Below are positions 8,742-17,549 of a stretch of DNA of 29,008 nt, piece after piece. The position numbers and the translations under genes were made by a program. Source of the stretch: Clostridium sp. AF27-2AA (GTDB lineage Bacteria; Bacillota; Clostridia; Lachnospirales; Lachnospiraceae); contig NZ_QUFI01000032.1 in assembly GCF_003478505.1 (NCBI RefSeq), positions 1-29,008 on the forward strand, written 5' to 3'. The notes beneath the pieces were generated by a model that was given only the letters and a program-made list of their open reading frames with translations, had not been told where the DNA came from and searched no databases. Positions within the stretch are counted from its first letter, which is position 1; the number at the start of each line of letters is the position of its first letter.

Positions 8742-10040
8742 ATGAAACACTGGACGCGCCTTCTCATGCGGACAAGGCTGAGCCTGGATAAAGAAAATAT
8801 GATCTGGAACATGAGCGGAAGCTTCTTCTATGCCTTTGCCAGCATGGTGCTTTCCTTTCTGGTGCTGCGCATTGCGGGAGAGGAGCAGGGCGGCATTTTT
8901 TCCTTCGGTTTCAGCACCGTGGGGCAGCAGATGTTCCTTCTGGCCTACTTCGGCATCCGCCCGTTCCACATTACGGACGGTGCGGAGCAGTACCGGTTTG
9001 GCGATTACCTGCATCACCGGTATGTAACCTGTCTGCTGGCTCTGCTTCTGGGCGCGGGATATCTGGCGTTCATCGGCTATTCCTGGCAGAAAGCACAGAT
9101 TATTTTCCTGCTGATTGCCTACAAGGTGATCGATGGATTTGCTGATGTGTATGAGTCGGAATTTCAGCGGCAGGGATGCCTGTACTTAACCGGACGGTCC
9201 AACACCTTCCGTACGATCCTTTCAGTGGGGGTGTTTCTGGTTACCCTGGTTTCCGGGGCGGGACTTTTTACCGCCTGTGTGGCAGCGGTGCTGGGGCAGA
9301 TGGCCGGTGTGCTTCTGTTTGATATTGTAGTATTAAAGGAACTGAAGCAGGTGGATTACGACTGGAGCGCGAAACAGGGCGTTTCCCTGACAGCCTCATC
9401 CATTCTGCTGTTTGTTTCCGTGTTTTTGGATTTTTATATTTTTTCAGCAGCGAAGTATGCCATTGACGCCCATCTGGGGGATGCGGCCAGCGGTTATTTT
9501 AACGTAATCTTCATGCCGACTTCCGTCATTAACCTGGCGGCGGGCTTTGTCATCCGTCCGTTCCTGACCTATCTGACAGACTGCTGGAATGAGCGCCGCT
9601 TCCAGGATTTCAAAAAGAAGCTGCTCACGATCATGGCAGTGATCGGCGGGCTGACGGTGCTGGCTGTGGGCGGGACCGTAGTATTTGGCAGACCGGTGCT
9701 GGCGCTTCTGGAATGGCTCCTTGGCGCGTCTTACAGCGGAAAGCTGACGGCGCTCTGGCCGGCCTTCATTATGATCGTGCTGGGCGGCGGCTTCTATGCG
9801 GTACTGAATCTTTATTATTACGCTCTGGTCATTTTACGGAAACAGAAGCTGATCTTCGGCATTTACGTGGTGCTGACGGTGCTCGCGGTCATTCTGGCAC
9901 CGAAGTTTACCGTGGCTTTGGGAATATTCGGCGCAGCCCTTGCCTATCTCATCTTAATGGTCGTGATGGCAGCAGGCTTTGTTGGAGGGGCGTGGATTGA
10001 AATACAACAAGAAATACGGGAGGTGCGTCATGACGGTTGA
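8742..10040 (+). CDS. Second polysaccharide flippase-like membrane protein (MOP superfamily)
   Basis: 432 aa, nearly all hydrophobic helices (about 12), with short charged loops. The start (ENMIWNMSGSFFYAFASMVLSFLVLRIAGEEQGG) resembles oligosaccharide repeat-unit flippases of the Wzx/PST type. It shares no obvious close similarity with the flippase at 4346 and is shorter, so it is not a recent duplicate. GGAG (8727-8730) precedes the ATG at about 11 bp. The stop lies 11 bp inside the next glycosyltransferase gene. It may move a different lipid-linked unit from the first flippase; this cannot be decided from sequence. Confidence 0.8.
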   Translation: MKHWTRLLMRTRLSLDKENMIWNMSGSFFYAFASMVLSFLVLRIAGEEQGGIFSFGFSTVGQQMFLLAYFGIRPFHITDGAEQYRFGDYLHHRYVTCLLALLLGAGYLAFIGYSWQKAQIIFLLIAYKVIDGFADVYESEFQRQGCLYLTGRSNTFRTILSVGVFLVTLVSGAGLFTACVAAVLGQMAGVLLFDIVVLKELKQVDYDWSAKQGVSLTASSILLFVSVFLDFYIFSAAKYAIDAHLGDAASGYFNVIFMPTSVINLAAGFVIRPFLTYLTDCWNERRFQDFKKKLLTIMAVIGGLTVLAVGGTVVFGRPVLALLEWLLGASYSGKLTALWPAFIMIVLGGGFYAVLNLYYYALVILRKQKLIFGIYVVLTVLAVILAPKFTVALGIFGAALAYLILMVVMAAGFVGGAWIEIQQEIREVRHDG

Positions 10041-10974
10041 TGTTTTGATTCCGGTATACAAGCCGGACCGGCGGTTCGCCAGACTGCTTCAGATGTTAAA
10101 AAAGCAGACGGTCGTACCGGACCGGATCATCATTATGAATACGGAAAAAGCCTACTGGAATGCGGAAGGCTACCGGGATATTCCGGGAATGGAGGTCCAT
10201 CATCTGACGAAGGAAGAGTTTGACCACGGCGGCACCCGCAATCTGGCGGCGTGGTATTCGGAGTCGGATATCATGATCTTTATGACGGATGATGCAGTGC
10301 CCCAGGATGAGCATCTGATCGAGAATCTGTTAAAGGGTCTGGATCAGAAGGGACCGGAGGGCGAGACGGTGGCGGTGGCTTATGCAAAGCAGCTTCCGGC
10401 AAAGGACTGCCATACCATTGAGCGCTACACCCGCTCCTTTAACTACCCGGATACGTCCATGATCAAGACGAAAAAAAATCTGGAAACCATGGGAATCAAG
10501 ACCTACTTTGCGTCCAATGTCTGCTGCGCGTATCGCAAAGACATTTTCCGCAAGCTGGAAGGGTTTGTGAACAGTACCATTTTTAATGAGGACATGATCT
10601 ATGCGGCCACGGCCATGGAGGCCGGTTACGCGGTGGCTTATGTGCCGGACGCGAAGGTCATTCATTCTCATAACTTAACGCCCATGCAGCAGTTTCACCG
10701 CAACTTTGACCTGGCGGTATCCCAGGCGGAACACCCGGAGATCTTTGCGGATCTGAAATCCGAGGGTGAGGGCATTCGTCTGGTGAAGCAGACGGCAAAA
10801 TATCTGCTGACGCATCTGCGCGGATATCTGATCCCGGAGCTGGTGGTTAGCAGCGGCTGCAAATATCTGGGTTACAAACTGGGAAGACAATATGAAAAAC
10901 TTCCGAGGAAGATGATCCTCTGGTGCAGCATGAGCCCGCTTTACTGGGAAAAGAAATGGAGAAGAAAATCATGA
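10030..10974 (+). CDS. Family 2 glycosyltransferase, rhamnosyltransferase-like
   Basis: 314 aa. GT-A domain with VDVLIPVYKPDRRF (3-16), HHLTKEEFDHGGTRNLAAW (57-75) and IMIFMTDDAVPQDEHLI (81-97), which contains the metal-binding acidic residues. The FDHGGTRN motif is common in bacterial rhamnosyltransferases, and a dTDP-rhamnose epimerase gene (13005) is in the same cluster, so rhamnose transfer is a reasonable inference. The ATG at 10030 has a strong GGGAGGTG site and overlaps the flippase gene by 11 bp; a longer reading from 9979 would lie inside the flippase gene and lacks a binding site. It ends in an ATGA overlap with the DUF2304 gene. Confidence 0.88.
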   Translation: MTVDVLIPVYKPDRRFARLLQMLKKQTVVPDRIIIMNTEKAYWNAEGYRDIPGMEVHHLTKEEFDHGGTRNLAAWYSESDIMIFMTDDAVPQDEHLIENLLKGLDQKGPEGETVAVAYAKQLPAKDCHTIERYTRSFNYPDTSMIKTKKNLETMGIKTYFASNVCCAYRKDIFRKLEGFVNSTIFNEDMIYAATAMEAGYAVAYVPDAKVIHSHNLTPMQQFHRNFDLAVSQAEHPEIFADLKSEGEGIRLVKQTAKYLLTHLRGYLIPELVVSSGCKYLGYKLGRQYEKLPRKMILWCSMSPLYWEKKWRRKS

Positions 10975-11321
10975 TGACCACAACCTTACGAATCGCGCTG
11001 ATCCTGGTGTCCCTTGGCACTTTTGCCATGATCATGCGCAAGATCCGCCAGTCCCGGATGCAGATCGAGAGCGCCATCTTCTGGATTGTGCTGGCTCTGG
11101 TACTGGTGGTATACAGTGTATTTCCGAAGGTGGCCGATGCCTGCGCAGGCCTTCTTGGAATCTATGCGACAACCAACTTTTTGTTTCTGTTCGCAATCTT
11201 TGTGCTGATCCTGAAGGTGTTCTTTATGAGCATCCACATTTCCCAGCTGGAAAGTAAGATCAAGGAACTGGTTCAGGTGATGGCTCTTGAGGAGAAAAAG
11301 TATGAAGAAGAGAAGCGCTAG
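10971..11321 (+). CDS. DUF2304 small membrane protein
   Basis: About 116 aa. Three hydrophobic segments are visible (LRIALILVSLGTFAMIM; AIFWIVLALVLVVYSVFP; FLFLFAIFVLILKVFFM), followed by a charged, probably coiled C-terminus (SQLESKIKELVQVMALEEKK). This is the layout of DUF2304 proteins, which are commonly found beside DPM1-like glycosyltransferases and may help them at the membrane; no enzymatic role is known to me. The ATG at 10971 overlaps the previous stop (ATGA) with GGAG upstream. An ATG at 10956 is also in frame. Its end overlaps the DUF2142 gene by 20 bp. Confidence 0.8.
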   Translation: MMTTTLRIALILVSLGTFAMIMRKIRQSRMQIESAIFWIVLALVLVVYSVFPKVADACAGLLGIYATTNFLFLFAIFVLILKVFFMSIHISQLESKIKELVQVMALEEKKYEEEKR

Positions 11322-12972
11322 CCCGGGTCTGATTGCCGGAATCCTCTGCCTGGCTGCTGCCGCGGCCTGGCACAGCCTGGATATGCGGGCCGGAATCCAT
11401 GAGACCGGCGCTTCCTGGCAGATGGGACAGTACTTATTTTTAACCATACTGGTAGTGGCGCTGACCACGCTCTGCGGCTATTTCCTGGTGGAAAAACAGA
11501 TTCCCTGTTCTCTGTCAAAGCTGACTGTGCTGATGGCTGGAGGGCTTGGCATCCTGTATCTCTTTGTTCTGCCGCCCCTCTCCGCGCCGGATGAGATCAG
11601 CCACTACGTCAGTGCTTACCGCCTTTCCTCCCAGATGACCGGGCAGCCCCAGCGTGACCGGTACGGCCGGGTGCTTCTGCGGGCTCAGGACGCCTGGGTG
11701 GAAGATCTGGACGGAGATTTCGTGTATGAGCCGGATGAAGATGGAAACCTGCAGGTGACGGCCAAGAGCCGGGAACAGGCAGTGAAACTGGGGGAAACGA
11801 TGGAAGAATCCACCTACGAGCTGTTTCATACTCTTGGCCTCAACGGGCAGTACGCGCCGGAGCGCACGGCTCAGATTCAGACCATGGGAGCTTATGTCAG
11901 CTCCACCTATCCGCCGGTTACCACCACGCCCCTTGCCTATGTGCCCCAGGCCATCGGTATCAGTGTGGCAAGACTCCTGGGACTGAATACCGTGTGCCTG
12001 CTCTATTTTGGACGGTTCTGCAACCTGATCTTTTTCGTGATCATGCTTTATCTGTCTATGAAACGGATCCCCTTTGGAAAGGAAGTACTTCTCGGCGTAG
12101 CGGTGCTTCCCATGACACTGCACCTGGCAGCATCCTTTTCCTATGATGTGATGATCTTAAGCTGCATGTTTTTATTAACAGCAGTCTGTCTGGATCTGGC
12201 TTATGAAAAAGAACAGGTACGGGTGCGGGATATTGTGCTGCTGGCAGTTCTGGCTGCGGTGGCCGGGCCCTGTAAGATGGTCTATGCGCCGATGCTGGGC
12301 CTGTGCCTGCTGATTCCCATGCGGAAATTCGGCAAGGTGCGAAACTGGTTTATCAGTGCCTTTGCGGTGGGAACGGCCTGGGCTATGGCCATGTATCTGG
12401 TAAACAGCCAGGTCATTGCCACCTATGCGGCGGCAACAGAAGCCGACAGCTATGTAGAGTGGGCGGGAGAGGCAGGCTTCAGCATGAGCCTTCTCATCCA
12501 CAATCCCGTTCTTCTGGTGCGGATGTTTTACCAGACTCTGCTCTGGAATGCCAAAGACATGCACATCACCATGATCGGCGGCTGGCTGGGCAACCTGGAT
12601 CAGGTGCTGGATGTGCCGTACCTGGCGGTCTGGGCCTTTACCCTGTGCCTGATTGGCCTGGCACTGAAAATTCCGGGGGAACAGATTCGTATGAACATGC
12701 GACAGAGAGTCTGGACCGGATTTTTATGCGCGGCCTGCGGGGGCCTTACCATGCTGTCCATGCTGATTGCCTGGACTCCGGTAAGCTCCCGGGTAATCCT
12801 GGGTGTGCAGGGACGGTATTTCCTGCCATTTCTGCCGGTACTCCTGCTGGCTCTGAAAAATCGGACGGTGGTTTTGACAAAGGATAAAAACCGTAGTATA
12901 TTGTATCTGATGTGCTGTCTGAATGGCTACGCCCTGGTGCGCTTGTTCAGCATCGTGTGCATCCGGCTTTAA
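11302..12972 (+). CDS. DUF2142 polytopic membrane protein, probable GT-C-type glycosyltransferase
   Basis: 556 aa with about 10-12 hydrophobic helices. After the second or third helix comes the DUF2142 hallmark PPLSAPDEISHYVSAYRLS, an acidic/His loop. A large extracytoplasmic loop of about 110 residues follows (QRDRYGRV to VPQAIGIS). The layout resembles GT-C enzymes that use polyprenyl-phosphate sugars outside the membrane, with the Asp-Glu pair as candidate catalytic residues. A donor made by the DPM1-like enzyme at 7953 would fit, which is inference. The ATG at 11302 has GAGGAG seven bases before it; a TTG at 11287 is in frame but less likely. It ends 32 bp before the epimerase gene. Confidence 0.8.
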   Translation: MKKRSASPGLIAGILCLAAAAAWHSLDMRAGIHETGASWQMGQYLFLTILVVALTTLCGYFLVEKQIPCSLSKLTVLMAGGLGILYLFVLPPLSAPDEISHYVSAYRLSSQMTGQPQRDRYGRVLLRAQDAWVEDLDGDFVYEPDEDGNLQVTAKSREQAVKLGETMEESTYELFHTLGLNGQYAPERTAQIQTMGAYVSSTYPPVTTTPLAYVPQAIGISVARLLGLNTVCLLYFGRFCNLIFFVIMLYLSMKRIPFGKEVLLGVAVLPMTLHLAASFSYDVMILSCMFLLTAVCLDLAYEKEQVRVRDIVLLAVLAAVAGPCKMVYAPMLGLCLLIPMRKFGKVRNWFISAFAVGTAWAMAMYLVNSQVIATYAAATEADSYVEWAGEAGFSMSLLIHNPVLLVRMFYQTLLWNAKDMHITMIGGWLGNLDQVLDVPYLAVWAFTLCLIGLALKIPGEQIRMNMRQRVWTGFLCAACGGLTMLSMLIAWTPVSSRVILGVQGRYFLPFLPVLLLALKNRTVVLTKDKNRSILYLMCCLNGYALVRLFSIVCIRL

Positions 12973-13004
12973 AACTTAGAGAATGAAAAGTGAGGAAGAA
13001 AACA

Positions 13005-13571
13005 ATGGGAAAGATCAAAGTGACATCCTGCGACATAGAGGGACTTTATGTGATCGAGCCGACCGTATTCAAGGATGAGCGCGGTTACTTTGTAGAGACT
13101 TACAACCAGAACGATTTTAAAGAGGCTGGTCTGAATATGGTATTTGTACAGGATAACCAGTCCATGTCTGTAAAGGGCGTACTGCGCGGCCTGCATTTCC
13201 AGAAACAGTATCCGCAGGGCAAGCTGGTGCGTGCCATCCGCGGTGCCGTATTTGATGTGGCAGTAGACCTGCGTGCCAATTCCAAAACCTATGGCAAGTG
13301 GTTTGGCGTGGAGCTGACTGCGGAGAACAAGAAGCAGTTCTATATTCCGGAGGGCTTTGCTCACGGCTTTTTAGTTTTGTCTGATGAGGCAGAGTTTGCT
13401 TATAAGTGCACCGATTTTTATCATCCGGGCGATGAGGGCGGCCTGGCTTACAACGATCCGGAGATCGGCATTGACTGGCCGTTCGAGGAAGGCGTAGAGC
13501 TGATCATCTCTGAGAAAGATAAAAAGTGGAGTGGTCTGAAGGACACTTTCAAATTTAATGAGGAAAAATAA
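13005..13571 (+). CDS. rfbC: dTDP-4-dehydrorhamnose 3,5-epimerase
   Basis: 188 aa, the usual length of RmlC. It converts dTDP-4-keto-6-deoxyglucose to dTDP-4-keto-rhamnose, the third step of dTDP-L-rhamnose synthesis. Visible motifs: FKDERGYFVETYNQNDF (22-38), SVKGVLRGLHFQKQYPQGKLVRA (55-77, catalytic His63), FDVAVDLRANSKTYGKW (83-99), IPEGFAHGFLVLSD (114-127) and ISEKDKKWSGL near the end. AGGAAG at 12993-12998 fixes the ATG at 13005; a GTG at 12990 is in frame but has no site. The partners RmlA, RmlB and RmlD are absent from the window, so they must be encoded elsewhere. Codon use is more biased than in the upstream glycan genes. Confidence 0.93.
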   Translation: MGKIKVTSCDIEGLYVIEPTVFKDERGYFVETYNQNDFKEAGLNMVFVQDNQSMSVKGVLRGLHFQKQYPQGKLVRAIRGAVFDVAVDLRANSKTYGKWFGVELTAENKKQFYIPEGFAHGFLVLSDEAEFAYKCTDFYHPGDEGGLAYNDPEIGIDWPFEEGVELIISEKDKKWSGLKDTFKFNEEK

Positions 13572-13574
13572 GGT

Positions 13575-14387
13575 ATGAATTATGTAATTTCTCTGATGAA
13601 GGAAATCGTCAGGAAACGAAAACTCATCTGGAATCTGGCTAAGGCTGATTTCCGGAAACGCTTTGTCGGCTCCTATTTTGGCATTGTCTGGATGCTGGTG
13701 CAGCCGATTGTTACGGTACTCATCTACTTCTTCATCTTCCAGGTGGGATTTAAGAGTGTGCCGCCGGTTCCGGGGGTTCCCTATGTGCTGTGGCTGATTC
13801 CGGGCATTGTGCCGTGGTTTTTCTACAGCGAGGCCTTAAACTGTGTGACCGGATGTCTGCAGGAGTACAGCTATCTGGTGAAAAAGGTGGTATTCCAGGT
13901 AGAAATCCTGCCCATCATCAAGCTGATTTCCTGTATGCTGGTGCATGCGTTCTTTGCGGGGATCATGCTGGCGGTGTTCTTATGCTACGGACGCCTGCCG
14001 ATGGCCACCTGGATCCAGATTCTGTATTACAGCTTTGCGGCGGCCATGCTGGCGCTGGCATTTGGCTATCTGACCTGCGCGGTGAATGTCTTCTTCAAAG
14101 ACATGGCGCAGATTGTGAGCATCTGCCTGCAGTTTGGCATGTGGCTGACCCCGATCATGTACCAGGAGACCATGTTCGCGGACAAGGCTCCATGGTTTGT
14201 GACAATCTTAAAACTGAATCCGTTCTACTATGTAGTAGCCGGATACCGGGACAGCATGCTGACCGGAAACTGGTTCTGGGAACGGCCGAAGCTTGGCATC
14301 TATTTCTGGGTGGTGACCCTGGTGATCGGCCTTGTGGGGCTTCGGGTATTTAAGCGGCTGCGTCCGCATTTTTCCGACGTATTGTAA
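13575..14387 (+). CDS. ABC-2 type polysaccharide/teichoic acid export permease (Wzm/TagG-like)
   Basis: 270 aa with six hydrophobic helices. The N-terminus WNLAKADFRKRFVGSYFGIVWMLVQPIVTVLIYFFIF is characteristic of TagG/Wzm/KpsM permeases, which with an ATPase (TagH/Wzt) export finished lipid-linked polymers. Also visible are AVNVFFKDMAQIVSI, GMWLTPIMY and LNPFYYVVAGYRDSML, all typical of the family. It begins three bases after the epimerase stop with an AAGG site. The expected ATPase gene does not follow: next is an acyltransferase gene, and no ABC ATPase (Walker A plus LSGGQ) appears anywhere in the window. Confidence 0.9.
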   Translation: MNYVISLMKEIVRKRKLIWNLAKADFRKRFVGSYFGIVWMLVQPIVTVLIYFFIFQVGFKSVPPVPGVPYVLWLIPGIVPWFFYSEALNCVTGCLQEYSYLVKKVVFQVEILPIIKLISCMLVHAFFAGIMLAVFLCYGRLPMATWIQILYYSFAAAMLALAFGYLTCAVNVFFKDMAQIVSICLQFGMWLTPIMYQETMFADKAPWFVTILKLNPFYYVVAGYRDSMLTGNWFWERPKLGIYFWVVTLVIGLVGLRVFKRLRPHFSDVL

Positions 14388-14443
14388 CAGGCATGGACGG
14401 CTGACCGGCCTGATGAAATGTATGACAGACGAGGGGGAATCAT

Positions 14444-15478
14444 ATGACCGAGTTAGAATTTCGCAACAAAGTCACATGGTTCTCTTTTGCGCTCAGTCTT
14501 CTGGTGATCTGGGTCCATTCCTATAACGCCGAGCTGTTTTTGGGATATCAGGCGGCTACAGGCATGGTCTATGTGCTGGAACACCGTATTGGCGAGTGGT
14601 TTGGCCAGATTGCGGTACCGGGATTTTTCGTGATCTCCGGTTACCAGTTCTACCGGGATTTTGACTGGGGAAAGCTAAAGGGCAAATGGCAGCGGCGTGT
14701 GAAAAGCCTGCTGGTTCCCTATATTGTCTGGAATTTTCTGTATTATCTCAGCTATGTGACCGCCAGCCGTATTCCGGCGGTGCGTGATGTGGTTGGAAAA
14801 GGCGTGGTGGAATTTTCTCTTGCATCCGCAGTGGATGCCGTGATCGGCCACACCTACAACAATGTATTCTGGTATCTGTACCAGCTTTTATGGCTGGTGG
14901 TTCTGGCTCCGGTTCTTTATCCGCTATTAAAATGGATGTGGAGCGGACTTTTGCTTCTGGCCTTTTTCTGGGTTCTGGTGCGGCTGGATATAAGCGGGCT
15001 GCCGGTAAACCCGGATGCGCTGATCTATTATAGTAGCGGGGCTATGGCGGCCCTTCACTTCCGGAAAACGGTGGAGGCAGCGGAAAGCCGGAAACGGTGC
15101 GTGTTTGGACTTTTCTGTCTGGGGGTGGCCGCGGTTATCTATTATGTCGGGCTCTGGCAGGCCCATATTCCGTCCTTTGTCCTGTGCCGGTTGTGCGCGG
15201 TGACAGGATTCTGGCTTGTGCTTCCGGGAAAACGTCTTCCAGAGGCAAAAGATTTTATGAAACATAATTTTTTCCTCTATGCGGTGCATTTTGCCTTTGT
15301 GCGGCTGATCAATAAGGCCGCGGCAATGCTGACCGCGTCTGCTGTGCCGGAATGGTATGGCCCGTTTGGCCTGTTTCTGGTCATGCCGGTGCTTGTGCTT
15401 CTGATAAGCACCCTGATCGGGAAATTCCTGCGGCGGTATCTGCCGGGCTTGTGGAATCTGCTGACAGGAGGAAGATGA
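14444..15478 (+). CDS. Acyltransferase family 3 membrane protein
   Basis: 344 aa with about ten hydrophobic helices. The opening (RNKVTWFSFALSLLVIWVHSYNAELF) has the family's early Arg (7) and His (25) pattern, and FVISGYQFYRDFDW matches the conserved SG-F block after helix 2. The likely role is O-acetylation or other acylation of the exported glycan; substrate unknown. AGGGGG lies about 8 bp before the ATG. It is the second acyltransferase-3 protein of the window and is on the opposite strand from the first; they are not close copies. A gap of about 56 bp separates it from the permease gene, so it probably belongs to the same transcript. Confidence 0.85.
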   Translation: MTELEFRNKVTWFSFALSLLVIWVHSYNAELFLGYQAATGMVYVLEHRIGEWFGQIAVPGFFVISGYQFYRDFDWGKLKGKWQRRVKSLLVPYIVWNFLYYLSYVTASRIPAVRDVVGKGVVEFSLASAVDAVIGHTYNNVFWYLYQLLWLVVLAPVLYPLLKWMWSGLLLLAFFWVLVRLDISGLPVNPDALIYYSSGAMAALHFRKTVEAAESRKRCVFGLFCLGVAAVIYYVGLWQAHIPSFVLCRLCAVTGFWLVLPGKRLPEAKDFMKHNFFLYAVHFAFVRLINKAAAMLTASAVPEWYGPFGLFLVMPVLVLLISTLIGKFLRRYLPGLWNLLTGGR

Positions 15479-15567
15479 CAGGACAAGGGTGCAGCCGCCA
15501 GGCAGAGCAGGAAAATTGCGGGAAAACAGAATTGGAGAGTTTGATAGAAAATGAAAGGAGAAGGACA

Positions 15568-16179
15568 ATGATCAAAAATATCGTATTTGATATGGGCAAG
15601 GTTCTTCTGGATTATGAATCTATGCGGGCGTGCCGTCATTTCCTTGAAAATGAAGACGATCAGAAGCTGGTCTGCAGCGCGGTGTTTGATTCTCACGAAT
15701 GGATCTTGCTGGATATGGGGCTCATCTCAGAAGAAGAAGGGCTTGCGAAGATGTGCGCCCGTCTGCCGGAGCGGCTGCAGGAAGCCGCAAAGCAGTGCTT
15801 CGCGCACTGGCCGGAATACTGCATGTGGAAGATTGACGCCATGGAGACTCTGGTGCGGGAATTAAGGGCAAAGGGATATGGTCTTTATATCTGTTCCAAC
15901 GCATCGATTCGTCTGCCATCGGTCTGCATGGATGTGATTCCGGCAGCGGAATGCTTTGATGGCATGCTTTTTTCCGCAGAAATCAAATATTTAAAGCCAC
16001 AAAAGGAAATGTATGAGCATCTGTTCCGCCGGTTTGGATTAAAGCCGGAGGAGTGCTATTTTATTGATGACCTGCCGATGAACATTGAGGGGGCGAAAGC
16101 CTGCGGCATGGATGGCCACTGCTTCGCAGATGGCAGCGTAGAGAACTTAAGAAAGGATTTAGAGAAGGTATTATCATGA
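15568..16179 (+). CDS. HAD-superfamily hydrolase (YihX-like phosphatase)
   Basis: 203 aa, cytosolic. The motifs appear in order: motif I VFDMGKVLLDY (Asp nucleophile, with Gly replacing the second Asp as in the YihX and epoxide-hydrolase-like subgroup), motif II ICSNAS, motif III Lys in EIKYLKPQKEMY, and motif IV FIDDLPMNIEGAKACG. The alpha-helical cap between motifs I and II fits subfamily IA. The substrate is probably a small phosphorylated metabolite; sugar phosphates are known for YihX. AAGGAGAAGG before the ATG at 15568 sets the start, although the frame is open far upstream. It overlaps the aminopeptidase gene by four bases (ATGA). Confidence 0.85.
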   Translation: MIKNIVFDMGKVLLDYESMRACRHFLENEDDQKLVCSAVFDSHEWILLDMGLISEEEGLAKMCARLPERLQEAAKQCFAHWPEYCMWKIDAMETLVRELRAKGYGLYICSNASIRLPSVCMDVIPAAECFDGMLFSAEIKYLKPQKEMYEHLFRRFGLKPEECYFIDDLPMNIEGAKACGMDGHCFADGSVENLRKDLEKVLS

Positions 16180-17513
16180 GCAAAGCAAATTTAAACTTTG
16201 ACAAGACCAACGAGGAGTTACTGGCGTTCCTGGATCACAGCCCGAGCGCGTTCCACGCAGCCGCAAATATGTGTGGGATGTTAAAAGAGGCTGGTTACAC
16301 CCGCCTGTATGAGGGGGAAAAGTGGAATCTGGAGGCAGGATGCGGCTACTATGTAACCAGAAATGATTCTGCCCTGATCGCGTTTTCCATTCCGAAAAAA
16401 GACTTTACCGGTTTCCAGATCATGGCAAGCCATAGCGATTCTCCGGTATTCAAGATCAAGGCTAACGCCGAGATTGAGGTGGAAAACCAGTATGTGAAGC
16501 TGAATGTGGAGAAATACGGCGGCATGATCTGCTCTACCTGGCTGGACCGTCCGCTTTCCGTGGCAGGACGCGTGATCGTGCGCACCGCTGACGGCATTGC
16601 CACAAAGCTGGTGAATGTAGACCGCGACCTGATGATCATCCCGAACCTGGCTATCCACATGAACCGTCAGGTAAATGATGGCTACGCGTTCAATCCGCAG
16701 AAGGATATGCTTCCGCTGTTCTGTGAGGCGGCAGAGAAACAGGTAAAAGGCTGCTTCCTGGAGCTGATTGCGAAAGAGGCTGGCGTAAAGGCAGAGGATA
16801 TTCTGGACACCGACCTGTTCTTATATAACCGCATGACCGGTAGCCTTCTGGGTGCGGATGGCGAGTTCCTGGCAAGCCCGCACTTAGATGACCTGCAGTG
16901 CGCCTTCTCTTCCCTGAAGGGCTTTCTGGCTGCAGAGCCGAAGGACAGCGTAGCGGTTCACTGTGTATACGATAACGAGGAAGTGGGCAGCGGAACCAAG
17001 CAGGGCGCGGAATCCACCTTCTTAAAGGATGTCCTGCACCGCATCAATACCGGCATGGGACGCACGGAGGAGGAATATCTGACCGCGCTGGCATCCAGCT
17101 TCATGGTATCCGCGGACAACGCCCATGCCATCCATCCGAACCAGCCGGACAAGGCAGATCCGACGAACCGCCCGTACTTAAACCAGGGCATCGTGATCAA
17201 GTACAGCGCAAACCAGAAGTACTGCACCGATGCTGTTTCCGCTGCGGTATTTAAGACCATCTGCGAGAAGGCGGAGATTCCGTACCAGGTATTCTTAAAC
17301 CGTTCCGACATTCTGGGCGGATCCACCCTGGGTAACATTTCCGGTACCCAGGTAGCGCTGAACACTGTAGATATCGGACTGCCGCAGCTGGCTATGCATT
17401 CCAGCTATGAGACCGCGGGAAGCCGTGACACGGCATACCTCATCGAGGCTGCCAGAGTGCTTTTCTCCGGAAGCTTTGCCGGAAAAGGCGACGGAAATTA
17501 TACCATTGCTTAA
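16176..17513 (+). CDS. M18 family aminopeptidase (aspartyl aminopeptidase type)
   Basis: 445 aa, normal for the family; a cytosolic dodecameric zinc exopeptidase that removes N-terminal residues. Metal and catalytic motifs are intact: IMASHSDSPVFKIK (82-95, His86), SPHLDDLQCAF (about 232-242, Asp), YDNEEVGSGTKQGAEST (about 265-281, Glu-Glu) and AMHSSYETAGSRD near the C-terminus. Its ATG overlaps the HAD stop, so the two are translationally coupled. Codon use is strongly biased, as in the following gltX, which suggests good expression. It is a general peptide-salvage enzyme with no visible link to the glycan genes beyond position. Confidence 0.92.
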   Translation: MSKANLNFDKTNEELLAFLDHSPSAFHAAANMCGMLKEAGYTRLYEGEKWNLEAGCGYYVTRNDSALIAFSIPKKDFTGFQIMASHSDSPVFKIKANAEIEVENQYVKLNVEKYGGMICSTWLDRPLSVAGRVIVRTADGIATKLVNVDRDLMIIPNLAIHMNRQVNDGYAFNPQKDMLPLFCEAAEKQVKGCFLELIAKEAGVKAEDILDTDLFLYNRMTGSLLGADGEFLASPHLDDLQCAFSSLKGFLAAEPKDSVAVHCVYDNEEVGSGTKQGAESTFLKDVLHRINTGMGRTEEEYLTALASSFMVSADNAHAIHPNQPDKADPTNRPYLNQGIVIKYSANQKYCTDAVSAAVFKTICEKAEIPYQVFLNRSDILGGSTLGNISGTQVALNTVDIGLPQLAMHSSYETAGSRDTAYLIEAARVLFSGSFAGKGDGNYTIA

Positions 17514-17549
17514 TTAAAAAAATCATATATATAAAAAGGAGTTTCTATC

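Noticed and set aside
8742..10040. Second flippase considered as a Wzy polymerase
   Set aside because: The helix distribution and N-terminal pattern fit the MOP flippases better, and no long periplasmic loop typical of Wzy is seen; some doubt remains.
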